A DNA stretch of 34,393 bases from positions 19,633-54,025 of the forward strand of contig QHBY01000082.1 of assembly GCA_003244245.1 (NCBI GenBank), written 5' to 3'. The DNA is from Pseudonocardiales bacterium (GTDB lineage Bacteria > Actinomycetota > Actinomycetes > Mycobacteriales > Pseudonocardiaceae). Made by a program: the position numbers and the translations under genes. Below are positions 8,654 through 16,976 of the stretch, in pieces; the first letter of the stretch is position 1, and each line of letters begins with the position of its first letter. The notes below the pieces were generated by a model that worked only from the letters and a program-made list of their open reading frames with translations, had not been told where the DNA came from and did no database searches.

Positions 8654-10045
8654 GTGAAGCTACCTGATGTGTGGACGCGGGCTACGCCGATCTTCGATGA
8701 CGACAACCTGGTGTCATTTGCGGGCTTGGTGCCGGTGATGGCGCTCGCGGAGCGGGCGGGCCTGTCCGAGCTGATCGGTGAGCGGGTCCGGTTCCGGTCC
8801 ACGAAAGTCGCCTCGGCGGGGGTGAACCCGGCCGGGAAGCTGACTTCGATCATCGCCGGGATGGCCACGGGCGCGGACTGTATCGACGACCTGGAGGTGA
8901 TCCGCGCCGGCGGGATGAAGCAGATCTTCGGCGGGGTTTACGCGGCGGCGACGTTGGGCCAGCTGCTGCGCGAGTTCAGCCACGGCCACAGCCTGCAGCT
9001 GGCCTCGGTGGCGCGGGCGCATCTGGTCAACCTCGTGCAGCACAGCGATCTGCTGCCCGGCCTGCACCGGCAGGCCTATGTGGACATCGACTCGGTGCTG
9101 CGCCCGGTCTACGGACACCACAAGCAGGGCGCCTCCTACGGACACACCAAGATCGCCGGCAAGCAGATCCTGCGCAAGGGCCTGTCGCCGCTGATCACCA
9201 CGATCAGCACCGAGACCGGTGCACCGGTGGTGGCCGGGATCCGGTTGCGGGCCGGACGAGCGGGTTCGGGCAAGGGTGCGGCGACGATGGTCGCGGACGC
9301 GATCCGCACTGCCCGGTCGGCCGGCGCCACCGGCGAGGTTCTGGTGCGTGGTGACTCGGCCTACGGCTCGGGCGCCGTGGTCAACGCCTGCGTTGCTGCT
9401 GGTGCCCGGTTCTCGCTTGTGCTCACCAAAAACCCGGCAGTGGCCCGCGCCATCGCCTCGATCGGCGAGGATGAGTGGAGCCCGGTGCACTACCCCGGCG
9501 CGGTCACCGACCCCGACACCGGCGAGTTGATCTCCGACGCGCAAGTCGCCGAAGTGCCCTTCACCGCGTTTGCAAGCACGAAGACACCGGCGACCGCCCG
9601 GCTGATCGTGCGCAGGGTTCGTGACCGCGCCAGGACCGAGGAGTTGTTCCCGGTCTGGCGCCACCATCCGTTCTTCACCAACAGCATCGAGTCGACCTCG
9701 GCCGCGGATATCATCCACCGTCGTCACGCGATCATCGAGACCGTGCACTCCGATCTGATCGACGGCCCGCTGTCCGGCATGCCCTCCGGGCGGTTCGCCG
9801 CCAACAGTGCGTGGGCGATCTGCGCCGCGATCTGTCACAACTTGCTGCGCGCCGCCGGCACGGTGATCGGCGGCGCGCATGCCGTGGCCCGCGGCGCCAC
9901 CCTGCGCCGCCAGATCGTGACCGTCCCGGCCCGGCTCGCCCGTCCGGCTCGCCGCCGCGTGCTGCATCTACCCGCGCACTGGCCCTGGGCCGACCAATGG
10001 AGCACCCTCTGGAACGCCGGGACCGGGCCACCAGCCACGGTCTGA
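8654..10045 (+). CDS. IS1380-family transposase
   Basis: IFDDDNLVSFAGLVPVMALAERAGLSELIGERV, YVDIDSVLRPVYGHHKQGASYGHTKIAGKQI and RHAIIETVHSDLIDGPLSGMPSGRFAANSAW. Confidence 0.95.
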   Translation: MKLPDVWTRATPIFDDDNLVSFAGLVPVMALAERAGLSELIGERVRFRSTKVASAGVNPAGKLTSIIAGMATGADCIDDLEVIRAGGMKQIFGGVYAAATLGQLLREFSHGHSLQLASVARAHLVNLVQHSDLLPGLHRQAYVDIDSVLRPVYGHHKQGASYGHTKIAGKQILRKGLSPLITTISTETGAPVVAGIRLRAGRAGSGKGAATMVADAIRTARSAGATGEVLVRGDSAYGSGAVVNACVAAGARFSLVLTKNPAVARAIASIGEDEWSPVHYPGAVTDPDTGELISDAQVAEVPFTAFASTKTPATARLIVRRVRDRARTEELFPVWRHHPFFTNSIESTSAADIIHRRHAIIETVHSDLIDGPLSGMPSGRFAANSAWAICAAICHNLLRAAGTVIGGAHAVARGATLRRQIVTVPARLARPARRRVLHLPAHWPWADQWSTLWNAGTGPPATV

Positions 10046-10240
10046 ACCATCCACCATCCACCGCCCACCGGGCACGACCGGAACCACCGTGGAACAGCTG
10101 GGCAGACCAGCAGCCTGAACACGCCCACCCCCAGTCGAAGATCAACTACACAACTACAAGATCACCCAGGCCATCGATCCACGGATCGAGGCTAAGGGCG
10201 CATCATTGACAGACAGTTCGGCGCGTTCCAACATTTGTGC

Positions 10241-10453
10241 ATGCCGCAGCTTGCGATCGTGGCGATCCTCACCGTCGCCGCCCTTACCACTGTGGACCTT
10301 CCATTGGCGGCATCGGCCTTTGGCGCGCTTGTGCTCTTTGTGTGGGCACCCCTCGTGATCTCTCGGCCGGCAGCCGACCTGATCGTCAAACGGCTGAAGA
10401 ATACGGTGAATGCGTCGTTCGCGGACTGGCAGGACGAGTACTCCAGGCTGTAG
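10241..10453 (+). CDS. Small hypothetical membrane protein
   Basis: Hydrophobic stretch AIVAILTVAALTTVDLPLAASAFGALVLFVWAPLVI followed by charged tail. Start uncertain (GTG 10235 or ATG 10241). Confidence 0.3.
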   Translation: MPQLAIVAILTVAALTTVDLPLAASAFGALVLFVWAPLVISRPAADLIVKRLKNTVNASFADWQDEYSRL

Positions 10454-10740
10454 CGGCCACCAAGGGTCGGCAAGGTCGTGATCTTGGGTGTGTAGTCGGG
10501 TGAACACGCCGGTGATGGTGCAGACGCGGACGGGCACGGCGCCGCTTGTGATCATGAAGGTAGCGCTACACCGTCGCGGTCATCTCGGCTGCGATCTCGG
10601 AGCGGCTCATGAACTGCCTCCGGAGGCCTCAACCAATTTGGCGTCAGTCGTGCTTCGTCCAGACCTCTCAGGCGTTGAGATAGCAGCATTGCATCATCAA
10701 TATTCTACCGCTACTCTGATGACCTACGGCGGGAGCGCAC

Positions 10741-11772
10741 ATGGATGTTTTGGCACTGACCGGCGACGGAATCGGCCCGGAGGTGATGGCTTCGGCGTTG
10801 ACTGTGGTTGGCGAGCTTGACCTCGGATGGAATGTTGATCTCCGACCGGATGTCAACAGCAGTACGTGGCTTGAGACTGGGAGCGCGCTTCCGGACGATC
10901 TCATCCGCGATATTCAGGGCGGCGCATACGGCGCGATCCTGTTCGGCGCAGTTGGTGATCCGCGTGCCCCGGAGGGTGTTGTTGAGCGCCATATCCTGCT
11001 ACGTTTGCGTTTCGTTCTTGATCTTGGCCTTAATATTCGTCCCCTACGCCTGCCGCGAGGGGTCTCCTCGCCGCTGGCCAGTGGCGCGCGCATTGACGCG
11101 GTGGTTGTCCGGGAGAACACCGAGGGCGCCTATTCGGGTCTCGGAGGTCTGATGCGATCCGGCCAGCCGATGGAGACGGCGGTCACGGTGTCCGTCACGA
11201 CACGCTTCGGCGTTGAGCGGGCTTTGCGTCATGCGGTGTCCTTGGCCGAGCGTCGATCTGGTCGATTGACACTCGTGCATAAGGCGAACGTCCTTCAAGA
11301 CGAGGGCGGTCTCTGGCGGCGGGTTGCCGAAGAGGTCGCGAGTGGTATTCCCGGCGTCACGTTGAGCTACCAGCACGCTGATCTGGCTGCGATGCGGCTG
11401 ATGCTCGATCCCGAGTCGTATGACGTCATCGTGACTGACAACCTGTTCGGTGACTTGCTTACGGACCTGGGCGCGGGGTTGAGCGGTGGCATTGGGCTTG
11501 CGCCATCGGCCAATATCAATCCGGCCAGTGGCCTCGCGCTTTTCGAACCGGTTCATGGATCGGCACCGGATATAGCTGGCCGCGGCGTAGCGAATCCACT
11601 TGCCATGATTCGGTGTGTCGGGCTGGCGGCCGAGCACGTCGGCCAGGCGGGCGCGGCGGCCGTCATTGAAGCTGCCACCGACGCCGTTGCAGTTGACACA
11701 GACCGCCGATCCACAGCGGAAATCACCGACGCTGTGCTTGCCGCATTGAGTTTCGATCGTCAAATCGTCTAA
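10741..11772 (+). CDS. leuB: 3-isopropylmalate dehydrogenase family protein (LeuB-like; beta-decarboxylating dehydrogenase)
   Basis: LTGDGIGPEVM; VVRENTEGAYSGLGG; VHKANVLQ; YDVIVTDNLFGDLLTDLGAGLSGGIGLAPSANI; EPVHGSAPDIAGRGVANPLAMI. Confidence 0.9.
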   Translation: MDVLALTGDGIGPEVMASALTVVGELDLGWNVDLRPDVNSSTWLETGSALPDDLIRDIQGGAYGAILFGAVGDPRAPEGVVERHILLRLRFVLDLGLNIRPLRLPRGVSSPLASGARIDAVVVRENTEGAYSGLGGLMRSGQPMETAVTVSVTTRFGVERALRHAVSLAERRSGRLTLVHKANVLQDEGGLWRRVAEEVASGIPGVTLSYQHADLAAMRLMLDPESYDVIVTDNLFGDLLTDLGAGLSGGIGLAPSANINPASGLALFEPVHGSAPDIAGRGVANPLAMIRCVGLAAEHVGQAGAAAVIEAATDAVAVDTDRRSTAEITDAVLAALSFDRQIV

Positions 11773-11845
11773 CTGCACCGCTCATACGCCGCGGTTAGCC
11801 GCGAAACCCTTGTCGCGAAGGCGCCGGGGACGGAAGGAAAGCGAC

Positions 11846-12526
11846 GTGGACTACGGAAAAGCCTTCACGGGCCTAGTGACGTGCGACTTGTCTGATGCTT
11901 GCGACGCGCTAGGTGTGCGGTCGGTGACGAGTGGCTCACCTAAGCCCATCTACTCGCCCTGTCGTCCAGTGTGCGGACCAGTCGTCACCCTGGACCTCGA
12001 GGTAGGTGCTGAAGGTTCGGTGGTGATCGGAACGTTGGAGGCCATCGTTTCTGCGGCGGCCGGCAGCGTGATAGTAATTAGTGCGAACGGACATGATGAG
12101 CTGAACACGTGGGGATCGATCGCGGGCAATGTCGCTGTTCAGGAACGCATGGGCGGGGTCGTGATCGATGGGGCGACACGAGATGTCCAGAACATGCGCG
12201 AACTGGACTTACCGACGTACGCAACCGGCACCGCGGTGGCTAGCGTCCGAGGGCGTATCGGGATGAAATCGTACAACGAGCCCATCACCTTTGCAGGCAA
12301 CTCTATCCAGCCGGGATGGATTGTCGCTGCCGACGAGAACGGGGTCGTGTTCTTTCCCGCCGATAGAGCCCGCGACATTTTCCATCACGCCTACAGGGTG
12401 GCCGCATTGGAGCATAAGACCGTCCAAGCGATCCGTCACGGAGCGGACGCGGTCGAGATACACAAGGCGATGCGCTACGACGCGAGCTGGACTGACCAGC
12501 TCGCCGACGACACCTTAGGCGGCTGA
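11846..12526 (+). CDS. RraA-like protein (HMG/CHA aldolase - RraA fold)
   Basis: FTGLVTCDLSDACDALG; GSIAGNVAVQERMGGVVIDGATRDVQNM; PGWIVAADENGVVFFPADRA. GTG 11846 preceded by GGAAGG. Confidence 0.85.
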   Translation: MDYGKAFTGLVTCDLSDACDALGVRSVTSGSPKPIYSPCRPVCGPVVTLDLEVGAEGSVVIGTLEAIVSAAAGSVIVISANGHDELNTWGSIAGNVAVQERMGGVVIDGATRDVQNMRELDLPTYATGTAVASVRGRIGMKSYNEPITFAGNSIQPGWIVAADENGVVFFPADRARDIFHHAYRVAALEHKTVQAIRHGADAVEIHKAMRYDASWTDQLADDTLGG

Positions 12527-12527
12527 A

Positions 12528-13529
12528 GTGGCGCGAGTCGTTCTTTGGCGACCAATGTATGACAGTCGTGGTGCCTCGCTACTGGAGAAGGAGGGTCACA
12601 CGGTGAGCGTCGTCGACTCTTCCGATCCGGTGGAAGTCAGGCAAGCACTGGTCGGTGCTCACGCGCTCTGGGTGAGGACCCCCGAGCGTGTGACGGCGGA
12701 GATACTGGAATCGGGCACTGAACTGGTGGTAGTTAGCACTTCCGGGTTCGGCACCGACAACGTCGATCTTGACGCGGCAACCCGGTTGGGTGTCCTGGTC
12801 GTGAATCATCCGGGCTTTGGCCGGATTCCAGTTGCCGAGCACACCATCCTGCTGCTGCTAGCTGTCGCGAAGCGTCTGGTCTGGTCAGACGGTGCCACTC
12901 GAGACGCGACGGCGTGGGACCGCCGGACAGACCTGCAGCTTTTCGAGCTGGAAGGCAAGAGTGTCGGCATCGTCGGGCTGGGTTTCATCGGTTCCGAAGT
13001 TGCCCGCAAACTCAGCGTCGGCTTCGGTTGCAATGTCATCGGCTACGACCCGGCAGTCGACCGGCGAGTCGTCCATCTGAGCGGCGCGCGGCTCGTTGGC
13101 GGCTTGGACGAATTGCTTGCCGAGTCCGACCTGCTGTGTCTATGCCCAGAACTCAACGACGATTCGCGGGGCATGATCGGCGCACGTGAACTGGCGCTTC
13201 TGCCGCGGGGCGCGGTAGTGGTCAACACTTCCCGCGGTCAGGTCTTGGACTTGGACGCATTGGGTCAGGCGTTGGACTCGGGTCAGGTGTCGGCGGCTGG
13301 CCTCGATGTCGTCTATCCCGAGCCGCTGCCTCAAGATCACCCGCTCCTGTCCGACCCCCGGGTCACGATCACTCCTCACACTGCTGGACTCTCGGTCGAG
13401 ACGAGCGCGCGCTTGGCGCAGTCTGCGGGCGAACAGATCAATTCCGCTTTGCACGGACGAGACCCCGCATATCCGGTCAACCCGCAAGCATGGACCGGCC
13501 CGTTGGCACGCCGCCCCCAGAAGGTTTGA
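12528..13529 (+). CDS. D-isomer-specific 2-hydroxyacid dehydrogenase (NAD-binding)
   Basis: GKSVGIVGLGFIGSEVARKL Rossmann motif; NTSRGQVLDLDALGQALDSGQVSAAGLDVVYPEPLPQDHPLLSDPRVTITPHTAG. Confidence 0.93.
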   Translation: MARVVLWRPMYDSRGASLLEKEGHTVSVVDSSDPVEVRQALVGAHALWVRTPERVTAEILESGTELVVVSTSGFGTDNVDLDAATRLGVLVVNHPGFGRIPVAEHTILLLLAVAKRLVWSDGATRDATAWDRRTDLQLFELEGKSVGIVGLGFIGSEVARKLSVGFGCNVIGYDPAVDRRVVHLSGARLVGGLDELLAESDLLCLCPELNDDSRGMIGARELALLPRGAVVVNTSRGQVLDLDALGQALDSGQVSAAGLDVVYPEPLPQDHPLLSDPRVTITPHTAGLSVETSARLAQSAGEQINSALHGRDPAYPVNPQAWTGPLARRPQKV

Positions 13530-13535
13530 ACCGAC

Positions 13536-14672
13536 GTGGCTTCGGAATCGCCAACGATCCTCCGCGAGGCCAGCGAAGGGCCGCCCAGCGGGTCGGACCG
13601 CAATAGGACCGACCTGCCTTCAGGCGCGCTGCAAATCTTGCGGCCAGATGGCACGCTCCTGCCCGGGAGTGAGGTGCCGTTGACCGACGCTCAGGCCGTC
13701 GAGGCCTATCGGTGGATGTCGATGTCGAAGGCGGTGGACGAGCGGGCGTTCACCATGCAACGCCAAGGGCGCCTGGGCACGTTCTCGCCCACCCGTGGAC
13801 AGGAGGCTTCGGTCGTTGGTTCGGCGCTCGCGCTCACTGTCGGCAAGGACTGGGTGGTTCCGCAGTATCGCGAGCTTGGCGCGGTCCTGATGCATGGCCT
13901 GCCGCTGGAGCAATGGTTTTGCTACTGGATGGGGAATATGACCGGCGGATGGATCCCCGAATCTGTTCGCGTTTTACCGGTGCAGATCGCATTGGCAGCG
14001 CAGATCCCCCACGCTGTCGGCTTGGCTTGGGGGCGCCGCCTGCTGGGCACTGATGAGACGACCATCGTTTACTTCGGTGACGGCGCGTCCTCTGAGGGAG
14101 ACTTTCACGAAGCCGCGAATTTCGCGGGCGTGGTGGATGCGCCCGTCATCTTGTTCCTGCAGAACAACGGATGGGCGATCAGCACGCCGCGTAGCCGACA
14201 AAGCGCTGCGAAGACACTCGCCTCCCGGGCAGAGGGGTATGGAATGCCAGGCGTCATCGTTGATGGCAATGATGTGATGGCTGTCTATGCGGCCACACGC
14301 GACGCCGTGGCCCGTGCGCGGCGGGGGGAGGGTCCCACGCTGATCGAATCGATGACCTATCGGCTCGGACCGCATAACACCGCGGATGACCACACCCGCT
14401 ACGTCGACGCGGATGACTTCGAGGCGTCCAAGGCCCTGGACCCGCTGCCACGTATGTACAGCTATCTCTTATCCGCTGGGCTGTGGGACGAGCGACGGGA
14501 ATCCGAGCTTGCCGAGGAACTGACCAAGTTGGCTCAGGATGCCGCGGAGGCTGCGGAGAAGCGGCGCCCGCAGGCGCGTCAAGTCTTCGACCACGTCTAT
14601 GCGACTCCGCCCAGCCGGCTCATTCGTCAAGCCGAGAACTTACTTGGCCCCAACGTTTTTCCGACGAGTTGA
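13536..14672 (+). CDS. Thiamine-dependent 2-oxoacid dehydrogenase E1 component, alpha subunit (pyruvate or branched-chain type)
   Basis: ThDP motif GDGASSEGDFHEAANFAGVVDAPVILFLQNN; QGRLGTFSPTRGQEA; YRLGPHNTADD. Confidence 0.93.
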   Translation: MASESPTILREASEGPPSGSDRNRTDLPSGALQILRPDGTLLPGSEVPLTDAQAVEAYRWMSMSKAVDERAFTMQRQGRLGTFSPTRGQEASVVGSALALTVGKDWVVPQYRELGAVLMHGLPLEQWFCYWMGNMTGGWIPESVRVLPVQIALAAQIPHAVGLAWGRRLLGTDETTIVYFGDGASSEGDFHEAANFAGVVDAPVILFLQNNGWAISTPRSRQSAAKTLASRAEGYGMPGVIVDGNDVMAVYAATRDAVARARRGEGPTLIESMTYRLGPHNTADDHTRYVDADDFEASKALDPLPRMYSYLLSAGLWDERRESELAEELTKLAQDAAEAAEKRRPQARQVFDHVYATPPSRLIRQAENLLGPNVFPTS

Positions 14673-14679
14673 GCCGTCC

Positions 14680-15657
14680 GTGCCGGTGAAGAACATGATC
14701 GAGGCGATCAATACTGCGCTATTTGATGAGATGCGATCCGACCCGCGGGTGATGGTTCTCGGCGAGGACGTCGGCGCCCTCGGTGGGGTATTTCGTGCCA
14801 CGGAGGGGCTTCAACGGGAGTACGGCGCGCAGCGGGTCGTGGATACCCCGTTGGCCGAAGCCGGGATAATTGGAGCGTCGGTTGGTTTGGCCGTTGCCGG
14901 GCTGGTGCCCGTGCCGGAGATGCAGTTTCTCGGGTTCGCGCATCAGGCATATCACCAGATCGCTGACCAGGTGGCGCGCTTTCGGTTCCGGTCACAAGGT
15001 CGATTCGGATTGCAGATCACTATCCGCGCGCCTTTCGGAGGCGGCGTTCGCACTCCTGAACTGCATGCCGATGCTCTGGAGGCGCAGTTTGCTGCCTGTC
15101 CGGGGCTGAAAGTGGTAGCGCCGGCGACACCGGCTGATGCCTACGGAATGCTCATTAGTGCGATCCGTGATCCGGACCCCGTGCTGTTTCTTGAGCCTTT
15201 ACGGGGGTACCGGCTCGTCAAAGGCGAGGTGCCCAACGACTTGGCCGCAACAACCTTAGGCACGGCTCGACGATCGCGAGAGGGGAGCGATATCACCGTC
15301 ATCGCTTGGAGCGCGGCGGTGCAGCTGGCCGAACAGGCAGCCGAGCGCGCAGCGCAGGAAGGGATCAGCGTCGCGGTTCTCGATCTACGAAGTCTTGTTC
15401 CGCTCGACGTTGCCGGCATCGCGGAGGCCGTCATCCAGACGGGTCGGGCCGTCGTTGTCCAGGAGGCGCCCCAGAGCGGGGGTTTCGCGTCCGAAGTCGT
15501 CGCCACCATCATCGAGGAGGCGTTCTACAACTTGGAGGCGCCGGTATTGCGGGTCAGTGCGCCAGATGCCCCTTACCCGCTACCCGGGGTTGAGCACCAC
15601 TACTTGCCTTCGGTTGAGCGACTTCTCGATGCGATCCGACGCACAGTGCAGTCGTGA
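14680..15657 (+). CDS. 2-oxoacid dehydrogenase E1 component, beta subunit
   Basis: MIEAINTALFDEMRSDPRVMVLGEDVGALGGVFRATEGLQ; VDTPLAEAGIIGASVGLAVAGLVPVPEMQF. GTG 14680 chosen because the track start (14539) overlaps E1alpha. Confidence 0.92.
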   Translation: MPVKNMIEAINTALFDEMRSDPRVMVLGEDVGALGGVFRATEGLQREYGAQRVVDTPLAEAGIIGASVGLAVAGLVPVPEMQFLGFAHQAYHQIADQVARFRFRSQGRFGLQITIRAPFGGGVRTPELHADALEAQFAACPGLKVVAPATPADAYGMLISAIRDPDPVLFLEPLRGYRLVKGEVPNDLAATTLGTARRSREGSDITVIAWSAAVQLAEQAAERAAQEGISVAVLDLRSLVPLDVAGIAEAVIQTGRAVVVQEAPQSGGFASEVVATIIEEAFYNLEAPVLRVSAPDAPYPLPGVEHHYLPSVERLLDAIRRTVQS

Positions 15658-16952
15658 CGATGTCGTCGTTCTTGCTTCCCGACGTGGGTGAGGGGCTAGA
15701 CGAAGCCCGCGTCGTACGGTGGCTCGCGGCACCGGGTGACATGGTGGTCGCGGATCAGCCAATCGCCGAGATAGAAACCGCGAAGGCCGTCGTAGAAATA
15801 CCCGTGCCCGTCGGCGGCAAAGTCTTGACGCTCGGCGCAGCCGAAGGTGACACCCTCGCGGTGGGTGCCGTCTTGGCGACGATTGAGCTCGACGATGTGC
15901 CCACCCCCTCAGCCTTCGGGGCGGCTTCGCCTATCCACGACGTCGGTTCCGACGCTGTTTCCACCGCGTCGAGTCCCCATGCTTTCGAGCAGGTCGCCGA
16001 CTTCGCCGGCGCAACGTCGAAACCCGAAGTAGCGACGGGCCGCGGCCGCGCGGCACTACGTCCAGCAGCGAGCCCGGTCGTGCGCCAGTACGCCCGCACG
16101 GTGGGAATCGATCTGACCGGCATGATCGGCACCGGGCCCAACGCCCGAATCCGCCGTGAGGATGTCCAAGCCGCAGCGGCCAATGCAGCAGAGTTGGCAA
16201 GGAACGAGCCGCACGTCAACGGCCCCGCACCCGGCGAGGAGCGCGCGGCGGCAGATGCTCGTTCAGGCATCCCGTTCAAGGGGGTTCGACGCGAAATTGC
16301 CAAATCGACGACTCAAACATGGCAGACGGTGCCGCACATTTTCGACTGGCGCATCGCCAATGCATCTGAACTACTTCGGCTTCGGCTCCAACTTCGGGCA
16401 GCACGCCCGGAACTGGCGTCCCTGAGCGTATTTGCGCTCCTGGCGAGAATCGCGATGACCGCGTTGCATCGGCATCCGATCCTCAACGCGACCCTTGATG
16501 AACAGGCCGCGAGCATCACAATGCACGACCACATCAACCTCGGGATCGCCACTGCCGGACCAACTGGCCTCGTCGTCCCCGTGCTAAAGGACGCCTACGC
16601 CTGCGATCTCGCGCAGCTCGCTGACGCGCTTCGTCGGCTAGTCCAGGCGGCGCAGGACCGACGGTTGCGGCCGCAGGATCTCGCCGGCGGAACGTTCACG
16701 ATCAACAACTTGGGCACGCTGGGAGCGACTTTCGGATCGCCGCTCCTGCGCGTGGGGGAATCCGGTACCGCCGCGTTCGGGAAAATTCAGGACGGCGTCA
16801 TCGCACAGGACGGTCAACCTGTGGTTGTTCCCACCATCGGTGTAACGCTGTGCGGCGATCATCGTGTACTTGACGGCGCCGATCTATGCAGTTTCGCCAA
16901 CACCGTCGTGGAGCTCATCGAACACCCCAACTTGCTGCTGGCGGGTATGTAA
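15654..16952 (+). CDS. Dihydrolipoamide acyltransferase (E2) of a 2-oxoacid dehydrogenase complex
   Basis: Lipoyl motif IAEIETAKAVVEIPVPVGG; peripheral subunit-binding region; catalytic GDHRVLDGAD. Confidence 0.94.
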   Translation: MTMSSFLLPDVGEGLDEARVVRWLAAPGDMVVADQPIAEIETAKAVVEIPVPVGGKVLTLGAAEGDTLAVGAVLATIELDDVPTPSAFGAASPIHDVGSDAVSTASSPHAFEQVADFAGATSKPEVATGRGRAALRPAASPVVRQYARTVGIDLTGMIGTGPNARIRREDVQAAAANAAELARNEPHVNGPAPGEERAAADARSGIPFKGVRREIAKSTTQTWQTVPHIFDWRIANASELLRLRLQLRAARPELASLSVFALLARIAMTALHRHPILNATLDEQAASITMHDHINLGIATAGPTGLVVPVLKDAYACDLAQLADALRRLVQAAQDRRLRPQDLAGGTFTINNLGTLGATFGSPLLRVGESGTAAFGKIQDGVIAQDGQPVVVPTIGVTLCGDHRVLDGADLCSFANTVVELIEHPNLLLAGM

Positions 16953-16976
16953 TGCCGCGGCCTGGAAGTAGGCCTC

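Larger units (their letters stand above)
8535..10191 (+). mobile_element. IS1380-family insertion sequence, 1657 bp, 14-bp perfect terminal IRs, 5-bp TSD CTAAG
   Basis: CCTCGATCCGTGGA at 8535-8548 and its reverse complement TCCACGGATCGAGG at 10178-10191; CTAAG at 8530-8534 and 10192-10196. Confidence 0.93.

Noticed and set aside
8714-9967. 417-aa minus-strand ORF opposite the IS1380 transposase
   Set aside because: High-GC shadow ORF with low-complexity R/G/A/H composition and no recognisable domain; the plus-strand transposase explains the region.
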